Positions 20,329 to 31,585 of a stretch of 64,000 nt of DNA are shown here, piece by piece; positions within the stretch are counted from its first letter, which is position 1; every line of letters starts with the position of its first letter. Source of the stretch: Devosia sp. GTDB lineage: Bacteria > Pseudomonadota > Alphaproteobacteria > Rhizobiales > Devosiaceae. A program made the translations under genes and the position numbers. A model generated the notes under the pieces. That model was not told the DNA's origin. It saw only the letters and a program-made list of their open reading frames with translations, and did not search any database. The DNA lies in NCBI GenBank assembly GCA_016713105.1, contig JADJPS010000007.1, positions 22,501-86,500 of the forward strand, in the 5' to 3' direction.

Positions 20329-21560
20329 CAGGACCGGTAGTCGCCGTTGATGGTGATGTAGCCGTGCGTCAGGTCGCAGGTATAGACCGTGGCGCTGCCC
20401 GAGCCGAGGCCGATGCCGACGCGGATCTCGATCTCCTCGTTCTTCATGTAGGCGCTGGTCGCGGCCTCGTCATAAGCCGGGTCGCGCTCGCCCCGGGTCG
20501 CGACGCGAATGTCGCCAAAGCTGATCTCGAGGCGGTCGCGGTCGGCCGGCTCGCCGGCCTTGCCGACGGCCATGACGATGCGGCCCCAGTTGGCGTCCTC
20601 GCCGGCAATCGCGGTCTTGACCAGCGGCGAATTGGCAATCGACTGCGCAATGCGGAAGGCGCTGCGATCGGACTCGGCGCCCTCGACGCTGACCGTCACC
20701 ATCTTGGTCGCGCCTTCGCCATCGCGCACAACGTGGATGGCGAGTTCGTGCAGCACGTCCCGCAGCGCCTCGGCAAAGACGGCGGCACGCGGGTCGTCCA
20801 CCGACCCGATCGGGGCGATCGGCGCCTTGCCGGTGGCAAAGACCAGGCAGGTATCGGAGGTCGAGGTGTCGCTGTCGACGGTGACGGCGTTGAAGCTCGT
20901 ATCGATCGCCGGCTGCAGCAACGCCTGCAGCACGCCCGCCGCGATCGGCGCATCGGTGAACACGAAGCTCAGCATCGTTGCCATGTCGGGGGCGATCATG
21001 CCCGAGCCCTTGGCGATACCGCTGATCGAGACCGGGACGCCATCGAACTCGACGGTCGCCGTCGCCACCTTGGCGAAGGTGTCGGTGGTCATGATGGCCC
21101 TGGCGGCATCCATCCACGGCCCCGCTGCCAGCCGCCCGGCCATGGCCTCGGTGACCCCGGCGAACTTTTCCGCTGCAAGGGGCTCGCCGATGACGCCGGT
21201 CGAGGCCAGGAATATCTCCGCCGGGGCAATGCCCAGAGCGCGCGACACGATCTCCGCCGACAGGCCTACCGCGGCCTTGCCCCGCTGGCCGGTGAAGGCG
21301 TTGGCATTGCCGGAATTGACCAGCAGCGCCCGCGCCGTCCCCCCGGGCAGGTTCTGCCGACACCAGTCGACGGCAGCCGAGGGGCATTTCGAGCGGGTGA
21401 GGACCCCCGCCACCACCGTGCCCTCGTCCATGGCGACGAGCAGCACGTCGGTGCGGCTCCTGTACTTGATTCCGGCCTCGGCAGTGGCGAAACGGACTCC
21501 GGCAATCTCGGGAAGCTCCGGGAGGGACTTGGGCGCGAGCGGGGAAACGGGGTGGGCCAT
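20328..21560 (-). CDS. argJ: Bifunctional glutamate N-acetyltransferase/amino-acid acetyltransferase ArgJ
   Basis: Transfers the acetyl group from N-acetylornithine to glutamate, and in bifunctional forms also makes N-acetylglutamate from acetyl-CoA, feeding arginine synthesis. The 410-residue precursor cleaves itself in front of the threonine in APDMATMLSF, in the motif KGSGMIAPDMATM. The N-terminal half has VNSGNANAFTG, and the C-terminal half ends NGDYRS with the usual tyrosine/arginine tail. I use ATG 21560. It is the first gene of a run with GNAT, mutT and flp pilin. Confidence 0.96.
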   Translation of the reverse strand: MAHPVSPLAPKSLPELPEIAGVRFATAEAGIKYRSRTDVLLVAMDEGTVVAGVLTRSKCPSAAVDWCRQNLPGGTARALLVNSGNANAFTGQRGKAAVGLSAEIVSRALGIAPAEIFLASTGVIGEPLAAEKFAGVTEAMAGRLAAGPWMDAARAIMTTDTFAKVATATVEFDGVPVSISGIAKGSGMIAPDMATMLSFVFTDAPIAAGVLQALLQPAIDTSFNAVTVDSDTSTSDTCLVFATGKAPIAPIGSVDDPRAAVFAEALRDVLHELAIHVVRDGEGATKMVTVSVEGAESDRSAFRIAQSIANSPLVKTAIAGEDANWGRIVMAVGKAGEPADRDRLEISFGDIRVATRGERDPAYDEAATSAYMKNEEIEIRVGIGLGSGSATVYTCDLTHGYITINGDYRS

Positions 21561-21716
21561 GATGCGTCCTGGTGCGGCGGCGACAGGCTCACCCGTTTGC
21601 CTCAAGCGCCAGTGATGTGCAAGCCGCAAAGCGCCCGGCGCGCCGGGCCTGGAACGGGGAACCGAGCGGCCGCCCGACCGAAGCCGGGCGATCTCGAAAC
21701 GGCCTGTCTGCGCGGG

Positions 21717-22628
21717 CTACTGCCCGGCGGGCTCGGACTGGCGCTTGACGCCCTCGGCCAGCGCGGCATCGGGAATATCGATCGCCATGCCGGCCTTGAG
21801 CGACAGCACCGAAGCGTCGAACGCCTCGTACATCACCTGCTGGCCCAGTTGCGGCGTCATCTGCTCGAGGCTCGGCGGCGGGCTCATGCGCCTTTCCTCG
21901 AGCTTGATGACATGCCAGCCGAACTGGCTCTGCACCGGCTCGGACACCTGGCCCGGCTCAAGCGCAAAGGCCACGGCCTCGAACTCCGGCACCATCTGGC
22001 CCTTGCCGAAGAAGCCGAGGTCGCCGCCATTCTGCTTGCCGGACGGGTCGGTGGTCTTTTCCATCGCCACGATCTCGAAGGTCTTGCCGGCGGCCAGGTC
22101 CGCCGCGACCGCGTCCGCCTCTTCCCTTGTGGCAACGAGAATGTGACGGGCCCGGATCTCCTCGCTCGACTGGAAGCCCGCGACGAACTCGTCATAGGCG
22201 GCCCGGATCGCCTCGTCGGTGACCGCCGCGGCGATCTTTTCGGCGAAGTAGGCGCGGCGCAGCGCCCGCTCCTCGAGATAGGCGAGACGCCGCTTGAACA
22301 TCTCGGTCTCGTTCATGCCGGCCGCCTTGGCCGCCTGCGCCATCACTTTCATGTCAATCAGCACGGTAACGAGGAAAGCGCGGCGATCCGCCGGCGGCAC
22401 CTGCCCCAGTTCCTGCTGCAGGTCCTCGGCCGCAAACGCCAGGTCGGCCTCGGTGATGCTCTGGCCGCCGACGATGGCAACCACCGCATCCGGCGTCGAC
22501 TGGGCCGGCGCGGTCTCCTGCGCCGCCGCGCCGGACAGCGGGGCAAGACCGAGGGTGCTGGCCAGCAGCAGCCCGACAGCGAACGACTTGAGCGTGAAAC
22601 GGCCCGCGAGCGGGGCAAATCTGGTCAT
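21717..22628 (-). CDS. Peptidylprolyl isomerase, parvulin type (exported)
   Basis: Periplasmic foldase of 303 residues. The signal peptide is clear: MTRFAPLAGRFTLKSFAVG, a hydrophobic core, and a cut after AAAQ (about residue 36). A SurA/PrsA-like helical region follows with VVAIVGGQSITEADL, then the PPIC domain (about 165-260) with RARHILVATREEA, GGDLGFFGKGQMVPEF and SQFGWHVIKLEERR. GGAG precedes the ATG. The gene is divergent from secA, whose product feeds precursors into the periplasm, an arrangement conserved in relatives. Confidence 0.92.
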   Translation of the reverse strand: MTRFAPLAGRFTLKSFAVGLLLASTLGLAPLSGAAAQETAPAQSTPDAVVAIVGGQSITEADLAFAAEDLQQELGQVPPADRRAFLVTVLIDMKVMAQAAKAAGMNETEMFKRRLAYLEERALRRAYFAEKIAAAVTDEAIRAAYDEFVAGFQSSEEIRARHILVATREEADAVAADLAAGKTFEIVAMEKTTDPSGKQNGGDLGFFGKGQMVPEFEAVAFALEPGQVSEPVQSQFGWHVIKLEERRMSPPPSLEQMTPQLGQQVMYEAFDASVLSLKAGMAIDIPDAALAEGVKRQSEPAGQ

Positions 22629-22701
22629 CAGGCGTACTCCTCGGCGAATGCGCGGGGCCCCCGGCCGGCGCGACGCGGTGGTTTGGCCCATTTGCGTTCC
22701 G

Positions 22702-22730
22702 TTGACAAGCAAAACACCCGCTCTTACATG
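22702..22730 (+). promoter_or_regulatory. Candidate sigma-70 promoter of secA
   Basis: TTGACA at 22702-22707 and TACATG at 22725-22730 with a 17-base spacer lie about 100 bases before the secA start. The -35 box is perfect and the -10 box is weak. Confidence 0.4.
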
Positions 22731-22833
22731 TCGCACCACTTCAAAGAGTGTTGACGGGTGAGGACCCGCCGCTTCGCCGGACGACCTGAGCGCCACGCGC
22801 TGCCCGGCCGACAAAAATCAAGGGACATGAGGC

Positions 22834-25602
<2,769 letters not shown>

Positions 25603-25611
25603 GGCCGGACG

Positions 25612-26076
25612 GTGATCCTACCCGCCCCACAGCTGGTCCATGCCTTCGACATGGTGGTCCGGCTCGGCCCCATCCTGGAGATGGGCTCGGGCCGCGCCGG
25701 GCGGCGGCGTATCGTGCCGATCGTCGGCGGCACCGTCGAGGGCGAGCGCATCCGGGGCGAGATCCTCGACCTCGGCGCCGACTGGCAGACGATCTTCGCC
25801 GACGGCCTCGCCGAACTCGATACCCGCTATGCGCTGCGTACGCATGACGGCGCCATCATCGAGATCGTCAACTACGGCCTCAGGCACGGCCCCGCCGAGG
25901 TGATGGCACGCGTCGCCGCCGGCGAGGACGTCGATCCGGCGCACTACTACATGCGTACCCACTGCCGGCTCGAGACCGGGGACGCGCGCTATGCCTGGGT
26001 CAACCGGGCGCTGTTCGTCGGCACCGGCGGCCGCCGGGCGGCGAGCGTCGTCATCTCGATGTTCGAGATCGCCTGA
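25612..26076 (+). CDS. DUF3237 domain-containing protein
   Basis: A 154-residue protein of the DUF3237 family, beta-rich and cytosolic. The order PAPQLVHAFDMVVRLGPILEMG, GGTVEGERIRGEILDLGADW and IEIVNYGLRHGP matches the family as I know it; no reaction has been fixed. It begins with GTG 9 bases after the secA stop and so may be read through from secA. A hairpin follows between it and the convergent monooxygenase gene. Confidence 0.85.
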   Translation: MILPAPQLVHAFDMVVRLGPILEMGSGRAGRRRIVPIVGGTVEGERIRGEILDLGADWQTIFADGLAELDTRYALRTHDGAIIEIVNYGLRHGPAEVMARVAAGEDVDPAHYYMRTHCRLETGDARYAWVNRALFVGTGGRRAASVVISMFEIA

Positions 26077-26106
26077 GCGGGCCCCATCGCCGTTGTCGAA
26101 TGGGAC

Positions 26107-26146
26107 CCCGGCCTCCTGCCCCGCTTGCGGCAGCGGGGAGGCCGGG
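26107..26146. terminator. Strong hairpin between convergent genes
   Basis: An 8-bp outer stem (26107-26114 with 26139-26146) and a 7-bp inner stem (CCCCGCT with AGCGGGG) form a very stable structure between the DUF3237 gene and the flavin monooxygenase gene. No T-run follows on either side, so it may serve both directions as a factor-assisted terminator. Confidence 0.5.
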
Positions 26147-26172
26147 AAATCGGCACGCAGCCGCCGGCCCGC

Positions 26173-27471
26173 TCAAGCGTCGACGGCTTCACCCACCCGC
26201 GCACCCGGCGCGATCGTCGGGCCGGCAGCGTTGAGACGCTCCATGGCGAAACCGGCGGCCGCCTTGTAGCGGGCCATGAACTCGATCCGCTCGGCCTGCG
26301 GCACCACGTCGTCGATCCTCTCGAAGGTCCCGCCGCAGCGCGCGTCGACGAGATTGAGCAGGCCGAACGGTCCGGCGCCGCGATTGCGCAGGATCACCTC
26401 CGAGATCGGGCCGCAGAGCTTGGCATCGAACGCTTCCAGCGCCGCTTCGCCCACCCCGTGCCGGACCAGCATCGCTCCCAGTTCACGCGCATCGACAATG
26501 GCCTGGCTCGCCCCGTTCGACCCGGTGGGGTACATGGCGTGCGCCGCATCCCCGAGCAGCAGCACGTTGCCGTCGCGCCAGGTCGGTACCGGATCGCGAT
26601 CGATCATCGGGTTCTCGTAGACGACGTCGGCGCGCCGGAGCAGGTCCGGCACGTCGAGCCAGTCGTAGGTCCAGTCCGCGAAGTGATGGATGAAATCGAC
26701 GACCTGCGCCGGACGGAACCAGCCGCTGTTCCGCCAGCCCTCGGAATTGTCGACGGTGATCTCGGCGATCCAGTTGATCATCGCCAGCCCGGTCCGCGGG
26801 TCAGGAGGCGAGATCGGGTAGATCACCATGCGTTGCCGGTGCGTGCCGAGGCCGACAAAGGACGAGCCGGTGCGGATCGGCCGCGCCAGCGTGGTGCCGC
26901 GCCACATGATCGCGCCGCCCCAGTGGATCGGTGCCTGGTCGGGATGCATCTGCGCCCGGATGGCCGAATGGATGCCGTCCGCCGCAACGAGGATATCGGC
27001 CCTGAGGCTCTCGCCGGACCCATCGGCCCGCTGCACCGTGGCAGTGACGCTGCCATCCTGCTGTCGCCGGTAGCCGGTGACCCGGCTGCCCAGACGGATC
27101 ACCTCCGGCCCGGCCCGTTCGATCAGCTTGTCCACCAGCAGCATGTGGAAGCGACCGCGGTGCACGGCGTATTGCGGCCACCTGTAGCCGGCTTCGAGGC
27201 CGCGCACTTCGGCATAGATGTCATTGCCGTTGCGACCGACCAGGGCCCACTCGCGGGCCGGAATGCCGACCCGGTCGAGTTCCGCCGCACCGATCTGCAG
27301 GTCATAGAGCTCGCGCACCGCATTGGGCTGCAGGTTGATGCCGACACCGAGCGGCCGGAGTTCTGCGACCGACTCGAGCACCGTGAACGGCACGCCGATC
27401 TGGTGCAGCGTCAGTGCAGTGACGAGACCGCCGATGCCACCACCGGCGATCAGGACATGAGGCTTTGGCAA
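26173..27471 (-). CDS. FAD-dependent aromatic-ring-type monooxygenase
   Basis: Group A flavoprotein monooxygenase of 432 residues, NAD(P)H- and FAD-dependent. Dinucleotide-binding motif IAGGGIGGLVTALTL at the N-terminus, DG motif in ILVAADGIHSAIR, and GD motif in LLGDAAHAMYPTGSNGAS. Such enzymes hydroxylate phenolic or other aromatic compounds; relatives annotated as flavin-dependent oxidoreductases act on salicylate-, phenazine- or hydroxybenzoate-like substrates, so the exact one is open. The start is a TTG at 27471 with GGGGGAAC upstream, giving MPKPHVLIAGGG; longer readings up to 27720 look random. Confidence 0.88.
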   Translation of the reverse strand: MPKPHVLIAGGGIGGLVTALTLHQIGVPFTVLESVAELRPLGVGINLQPNAVRELYDLQIGAAELDRVGIPAREWALVGRNGNDIYAEVRGLEAGYRWPQYAVHRGRFHMLLVDKLIERAGPEVIRLGSRVTGYRRQQDGSVTATVQRADGSGESLRADILVAADGIHSAIRAQMHPDQAPIHWGGAIMWRGTTLARPIRTGSSFVGLGTHRQRMVIYPISPPDPRTGLAMINWIAEITVDNSEGWRNSGWFRPAQVVDFIHHFADWTYDWLDVPDLLRRADVVYENPMIDRDPVPTWRDGNVLLLGDAAHAMYPTGSNGASQAIVDARELGAMLVRHGVGEAALEAFDAKLCGPISEVILRNRGAGPFGLLNLVDARCGGTFERIDDVVPQAERIEFMARYKAAAGFAMERLNAAGPTIAPGARVGEAVDA

Positions 27472-27728
27472 TCTGGTTCCCCCGGGGACATCTGGCACGA
27501 GCCGGCTTCCGATATAGCGGACACCCGGCCGCGACGCCAACCCGATGAGCGCCGTGACTTTCAGTGCAACCCGCGGCGCCGGTTCGGCGGCGGCAACTTG
27601 CAGCGCAGCGATGCCGACCGGCGGGAGCGCCGTTTGCGTCGGGCCTGACCTTTCCGACACGCCTCTCCCGCCCGACCGTGCGCTTCGCACATGGCCGCCA
27701 TGCCTTGCAATCGAAGGCAAGGTTGGTC

Positions 27729-28164
27729 ATGAAGAAGCCCTCCGACGGACCCGGCTCGACCGGGTGGCTTCTCCGGGCGCCCATCCCCCCTCGCGACCAT
27801 GCCGGGTCAGACCAACTTCATTGCCCAGTTCAACGCGGCGTTGCGTCTCGAATTCGGCCTCACGCACGGACAGTTCGGCGGACTCTGCACCCTGGCGACA
27901 CTGGCCAGCGCCTCCACCCTGGTTTTTGCCGGTGTCCTCGCTGATCGGGTCGGAGCCCGCCTGCTGGCAACAGGCGCCATGCTTGGTCTCGTGGTCACGA
28001 CATTGCTTATGGCGAGCCTGTCCAGCCTGGCCGTGCTCGTCGTCGCGCTGGCCTTGCTGCGCTTTTTTGGCCAGGGCATGCTCTCCCATATTGCGATGAC
28101 GACCATGTCGCGCTGGTTCAACCGCTTTCGCGGCGCGTATCCCCCTGCACCCACCGCACCGTGA
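27729..28164 (+). pseudogene. MFS transporter remnant (N-terminal fragment)
   Basis: From 27799 a frame reads GQTNFIAQFNAALRLEFGL, then three hydrophobic segments with AGVLADRVGARLLATG and FFGQGMLSHIAMTTMSRWF, which is the first third of an MFS permease whose homologues begin with a SSFGQTxFI-type helix. The frame ends at 28164 after an unrelated tail (AYPPAPTAP), so at least eight membrane segments are missing. A likely first part, MKKPSDGPGSTGW from ATG 27729, sits in another frame. I read this as a truncated, frame-broken gene. The functional substrate cannot be told. Confidence 0.6.
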
Positions 28165-28474
28165 GGCCGATGCCTCGGTCCGCCAGCCCACCCGCCGGAT
28201 GGCGGGATATCGGGGAAAGCTGCGACCCACCTGCGAATTCGTTAGGAGACCCTGCGGGAGAGGCATAGGGTGCGCCCGCGCAAGTCTGCGCCAGCCAGCG
28301 AAAGCGAGCTCCCCAAATGCCCGTCGATCCGGTCGCCCCCGCCAGCGGGGGACACGTACCGCATTCGCGCATGCTGGTCCTGGCGCCGAGCTTTGGTGCC
28401 ACGGCGGCGGCGCCGTGCCTGGCGTGGTCGCTCCTTGCTCCACTCAACCCCCTGCTGTGAGAAGGAGGACACCG

Positions 28475-28684
28475 ATGTTCGAGGTCCATGTTTCCGGCCG
28501 GCCGTGCTGCGTCGTCGGACCGGCGGCGGCGACACTGCCCGACAATGCCGATGTCCGGCCGACGGCCACGGCACCGCACACCGTCCGTCCGGCCGCCGCG
28601 CCGGTGCTGGGCATGCCTGCGGCCCGACTCCGCGGCCTGTCTGGCCAGAAACGCTCGCGCTCCCATCTGCGCGTCGTCAAGTAG
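28475..28684 (+). CDS. Small hypothetical protein, 69 aa
   Basis: Not recognised. The 69-residue product begins MFEVHVSGRPCCVVGPAAA, has an Ala/Pro/Thr-rich middle and a basic end SGQKRSRSHLRVVK. The case for a gene is AAGGAGG at ideal distance from the ATG and a stop just before the rpsU region; homologues cannot be recalled. It may be co-transcribed with rpsU, 81 bases downstream. Confidence 0.45.
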   Translation: MFEVHVSGRPCCVVGPAAATLPDNADVRPTATAPHTVRPAAAPVLGMPAARLRGLSGQKRSRSHLRVVK

Positions 28685-28765
28685 CCGGCCCTCCCAGACG
28701 GGTGGTCACCGGCTCTCCCCGCCCGCCGCATCCCGCGGCCGGCCCATACCAAGTCAGGATAGTTC

Positions 28766-29035
28766 TTGCAGGTTCTCGTACGAGACAACAATGTCGAGCA
28801 GGCACTCCGGGTGCTCAAGAAGCGTTTGCAGCGCGAGGGCGTCTTCCGCGAGATGAAGCTCCGGAAGTACTATGAAAAGCCGTCCGAGGCGCGGGTGCGC
28901 CAGAAGGCCGAGGCCGTTCGGCGCAGCCGCAAGACGGCACGCAAGCAGGCCATCCGCGAAGGGCTGATCGCCGAACCCAAGCGCCAGCTGCGCCCCGGCG
29001 CGAGGCCTCCTTCGGCTGCGCGCGCGAGCCTGTAG
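28766..29035 (+). CDS. rpsU: 30S ribosomal protein S21
   Basis: Small basic protein of the ribosomal 30S subunit that helps base pairing with the mRNA Shine-Dalgarno region. The 89-residue product matches S21: VLVRDNNVEQALRVLKKRLQ then REGVFREMKLRKYYEKPSE, and an Arg/Lys-rich helix. The start is TTG (28766) with AGGAT upstream. The C-terminal tail (about 15 residues) is longer than in the enteric protein, as is common in this group. Confidence 0.95.
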   Translation: MQVLVRDNNVEQALRVLKKRLQREGVFREMKLRKYYEKPSEARVRQKAEAVRRSRKTARKQAIREGLIAEPKRQLRPGARPPSAARASL

Positions 29036-29040
29036 ACGTC

Positions 29041-29074
29041 GGCACGTCGTGCCGCCGGCCCCGGTGGCCGGCGG
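29041..29074 (+). terminator. Twin hairpins after rpsU
   Basis: A 5-bp stem GGCAC/GTGCC (29041-29053) overlaps a perfect 9-bp stem (29052-29060 with 29066-29074) starting 6 bases past the rpsU stop. There is no T-run, so termination is plausible but not proven. Confidence 0.4.
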
Positions 29075-29323
29075 CCGGTGCCTGGCTCCGATGCCCCTCA
29101 GACCTCGAAGTGCCGGCGATGCGGTGCGCGGATCCGGACCGGCCCGAACGCTTCGGGACCGATTTTGCAGCACGGCGCCGCGCAGGGCTCCGGTTGCACG
29201 GGTGAAGCGAGGCGGTCCCTGCACCAGGGCGGTCGCGCCGTCGCTGCCGAGAAAGGGCTCGGCGACCACGTCCTGGTGTCACGCAGTGGGAATTGTCTCT
29301 GCCGGACGCAATGCCGGCATGGC

Positions 29324-29572
29324 TCAGCGCGTCGCGCGCTCGAGCGGATAGGCAGACGACAAGTAGAGCGCCAGGATCGCCTCGCCCTCGTAGCGATCGT
29401 CGCCGACATCCAGTGCCGCGCCCCGCAGCAGGTGTCGGGGCATTCGTTCGGCCACAAAGCGAATCGCTTCGGCCGCGGTGGCGAAGCGCTCGTAGTGACT
29501 TCTGCGGGCTCCGAGCCTGGAATAGCCGGTGTAGAGTTCAGCGAAGGCCGCGTAGTCGGGGACGGCGCTCAC
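29324..29572 (-). CDS. Hypothetical protein, 82 aa, after the cold-shock gene
   Basis: Not recognised. The product MSAVPDYAAFAELYTGYSRL... contains the block FATAAEAIRFVAERMPRHLL and ends with YLSSAYPLERATR; it is a soluble, helical, probably cytosolic protein. It starts with a GTG that overlaps the stop of the preceding 84-aa gene by 4 bases, strong evidence for coupled translation and for both being real. The 250 bases between its stop and the rpsU region hold no further gene that I can support. Confidence 0.7.
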   Translation of the reverse strand: MSAVPDYAAFAELYTGYSRLGARRSHYERFATAAEAIRFVAERMPRHLLRGAALDVGDDRYEGEAILALYLSSAYPLERATR

Positions 29573-29823
29573 CGCCGGTTGACGGCGATGCTGAACACGC
29601 TCTGGTGCTTGGATTGGGCGTACTTGGTGGCAGAACTGGGAGTGAGGTCGATCTCGTCGACGACGCGTTCGTTGCGCTCGTTGACCGACTGAACCCGGTA
29701 GAGCACCGGTCCGCTGTCATGCGGCAGGCAGGCCAGCACCTCGCACGGACCTGCCGGACGGTTGCTGAAGGTGGGGGAGGAGCGCAGTTCGAGCATCTGG
29801 CCCACTTTGTAGCGGTGCGACAT
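29569..29823 (-). CDS. Hypothetical protein, 84 aa, beta-rich
   Basis: Not recognised by name. MSHRYKVGQMLELRSSPTFS followed by CEVLACLPHDSGPVLYRVQSVNERNERVV suggests a small SH3-like beta barrel with a C-terminal basic end. I chose the ATG at 29823 because GAGGAG lies 7 bases upstream; a Met two codons earlier is too close to it. It lies 50 bases after the cold-shock gene on the same strand and overlaps the following 82-aa gene, so the three may be one transcript. Confidence 0.75.
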   Translation of the reverse strand: MSHRYKVGQMLELRSSPTFSNRPAGPCEVLACLPHDSGPVLYRVQSVNERNERVVDEIDLTPSSATKYAQSKHQSVFSIAVNRR

Positions 29824-29873
29824 GTGCATGCTCCTCGATGGCAGGGGCGCGCGGGCGCCCCTGCCGATCTGGC

Positions 29874-30080
29874 TCAGGCGAGCTTCAGATTGATCGCCGA
29901 TTCACGACCGTCACGGCCGCGCTCGAGCTCGTAGGTGACCTTCTGGCCATCGGCGAGGCCCGAGATACCCGAACGCTCGAGGGCAGTGGCGTGGACAAAC
30001 GCGTCCTTGCCGCCGCTGTCGGGGGAAATGAAGCCGAAGCCCTTGGTGGAGTTGTAGAACTTGACGGTGCCGTTGATCAT
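29874..30080 (-). CDS. Cold-shock domain protein, CspA family
   Basis: A 68-residue RNA-binding OB-fold protein. The two RNA-contact motifs are visible: KGFGFI (RNP1) at 13-18 and DAFVHAT (RNP2-type, the usual VFVH variant) at 26-32. Such proteins melt RNA structures at low temperature or in stationary phase. GGAGA precedes the ATG. The candidate promoter lies about 160 bases upstream, leaving a leader of about 150 bases as in cold-regulated csp genes. It heads a run with two small genes. Confidence 0.94.
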   Translation of the reverse strand: MINGTVKFYNSTKGFGFISPDSGGKDAFVHATALERSGISGLADGQKVTYELERGRDGRESAINLKLA

Positions 30081-30238
30081 GACGATCTCCCGGTTGGCTC
30101 GAAGCGATGCAAGCGAGCGGTTTCCCCTGCGCACTGTGCGACAGAGGCCTATCAACGTTTGCAGATCGGATGGAAAGCCAAGCAACCGGCTGTGCCGGGA
30201 GGATGAGTTCGCCAACGGTGGCAGAAACGTATCCCGCC

Positions 30239-30267
30239 TATATGGACTTCGGTGCCACGCTTGTCAA
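30239..30267 (-). promoter_or_regulatory. Sigma-70 promoter and long leader of the cold-shock gene
   Basis: On the minus strand TTGACA (30267-30262) and CATATA (30244-30239) are separated by 17 bases, a good match to alphaproteobacterial housekeeping promoters. Transcription would start near 30232, giving a leader of about 150 bases to the ATG at 30080; this stretch has no gene and is likely a structured, temperature-responsive 5' region. Confidence 0.6.
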
Positions 30268-30330
30268 GGTAATGGGCCCCGCGCCGGCGGCCAGAACCGC
30301 TGGCGAGACGCCTGCCGCAACCCCCGCGAT

Positions 30331-31560
30331 TCAGGCGCCCAGCATCGCCCGGGCGAGGCTGCCGGTCGCCGGATAGAGCGGAATCAGGCACGCCTGCAGT
30401 GCGTGGTAGATATCGCCCTTGCCGGCGAACAGGGTGTGCGCCGGCACCATGTCCTCGGTCAGCTCCTCGTGCCAGCCGCCCTGCGCCTCGTCGAGGAAGT
30501 GGCGCGCGATCACGTCCCATATGTTGCGGTACCACTGCTCGTGGAAGGCACTTGGCTGCAGCTGGCACAGGAACGTCGCCGCCCCGACACCCTCTGCGGC
30601 CGGCCACCAGAGCTTGGTGCGCATGTCGGGCCGGTCATCCCAGTCGAGATTGTAGAAGAAGCCGCCCCTGTCGGCGTCCCAGCCGATGGTGACGGCCCGC
30701 TCGAACAGGCCGCGCGCCGCCTCCGGCATCCAGGCATGACGGCGACCACCCAGCACCCAGAGCTGCAGGATCAGCCGCGACCATTCGAGCCAGTGGCCGG
30801 GCGTCGTCCCCGGCGGCCGGAACATGCGGTCGCCGGCATAGGCCTTGTCGAGCTGCCAGTCGCCGTCGAAATGTTCGGCGACGCGCCAGCCATTCTCGCC
30901 GGCCCGGCGGCGGATCAGGAGGTCGGCGATGCGCTCGGCCTTGTCGAGATAGGCGCGGGTGCCGGTGGCCTCGAAGGCCGCCATCAGCGCCTCGGTGAGA
31001 TGCATGTTGGAGTTCTGCCCGTGATAGGGCCCGATCGGCGACCAGTCGGCGCGGAACTCCTCCGCAATGGCCCCGTGCCGCTCCTCCCAGAACCGGGCTT
31101 CGAGCACCTCCGTGACGTCGGCGAGCATGGGCCCGGCCAGCGGATGGCCGAGCAGGCTGGCGCTCGATGCCGCGAGCAGCACGAAGGCATGGCCATAGCC
31201 CTGCTTGGTCGCATCGCGCGGCCCATTGTCGTCGACGGTCCAGTAGTAGCCACCGTGCGCAGGATCGCGATGCCGGTTCCACAGGAACTGCATGCCATGG
31301 TCGACGATGGCGTCGGAACCCGGACGGCCCAGCAAGCTGCCGATGGCGAAACAATGCACCATGCGCGCCGTGCTGTGGATGCCGCGCACCGGATTGTCCG
31401 GATTGAGCGGCCTGCCGGCGACATCGAGGTCGAAGAAGCCGCCCCTGGAGTTGACGCTGCGATTCTGGAAGAAATCGAACAGCCGGTCGGCCTGTCCAAG
31501 CAGCCATTGCCGGTGGTAGGGACGCTCCCGCCAGGGCGTCGAAACGGCTGCATCGGTCAT
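30331..31560 (-). CDS. AGE family epimerase/isomerase
   Basis: A 409-residue (alpha/alpha)6-barrel sugar isomerase of the N-acylglucosamine 2-epimerase / mannose-isomerase type. Conserved blocks are seen along the length: GGFFDLDVAG, QNSNMHLTEALMAAFEATG, HWLEWSRLILQL, WWPAAEGVGA and AGKGDIYHALQACLIPL, which carry the catalytic histidines and substrate contacts. Likely substrates are mannose/fructose or similar free sugars; sulfoquinovose isomerase is another member, so the reaction is open. GGGAGG precedes the ATG. It follows the toroid-fold gene by 25 bases and is probably co-transcribed with it. Confidence 0.88.
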   Translation of the reverse strand: MTDAAVSTPWRERPYHRQWLLGQADRLFDFFQNRSVNSRGGFFDLDVAGRPLNPDNPVRGIHSTARMVHCFAIGSLLGRPGSDAIVDHGMQFLWNRHRDPAHGGYYWTVDDNGPRDATKQGYGHAFVLLAASSASLLGHPLAGPMLADVTEVLEARFWEERHGAIAEEFRADWSPIGPYHGQNSNMHLTEALMAAFEATGTRAYLDKAERIADLLIRRRAGENGWRVAEHFDGDWQLDKAYAGDRMFRPPGTTPGHWLEWSRLILQLWVLGGRRHAWMPEAARGLFERAVTIGWDADRGGFFYNLDWDDRPDMRTKLWWPAAEGVGAATFLCQLQPSAFHEQWYRNIWDVIARHFLDEAQGGWHEELTEDMVPAHTLFAGKGDIYHALQACLIPLYPATGSLARAMLGA

Positions 31561-31585
31561 GGTCTGGCCTCCCTCGTTAAGGCCT

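Noticed and set aside
20364..22754. A 796-residue plus-strand open frame across argJ and the parvulin gene
   Set aside because: It runs through two well-supported genes on the other strand and has no domain.
29324..29823. Toxin-antitoxin pair
   Set aside because: Two small overlapping genes fit the size, but neither resembles a known toxin or antitoxin, and they follow a cold-shock gene on the same strand.
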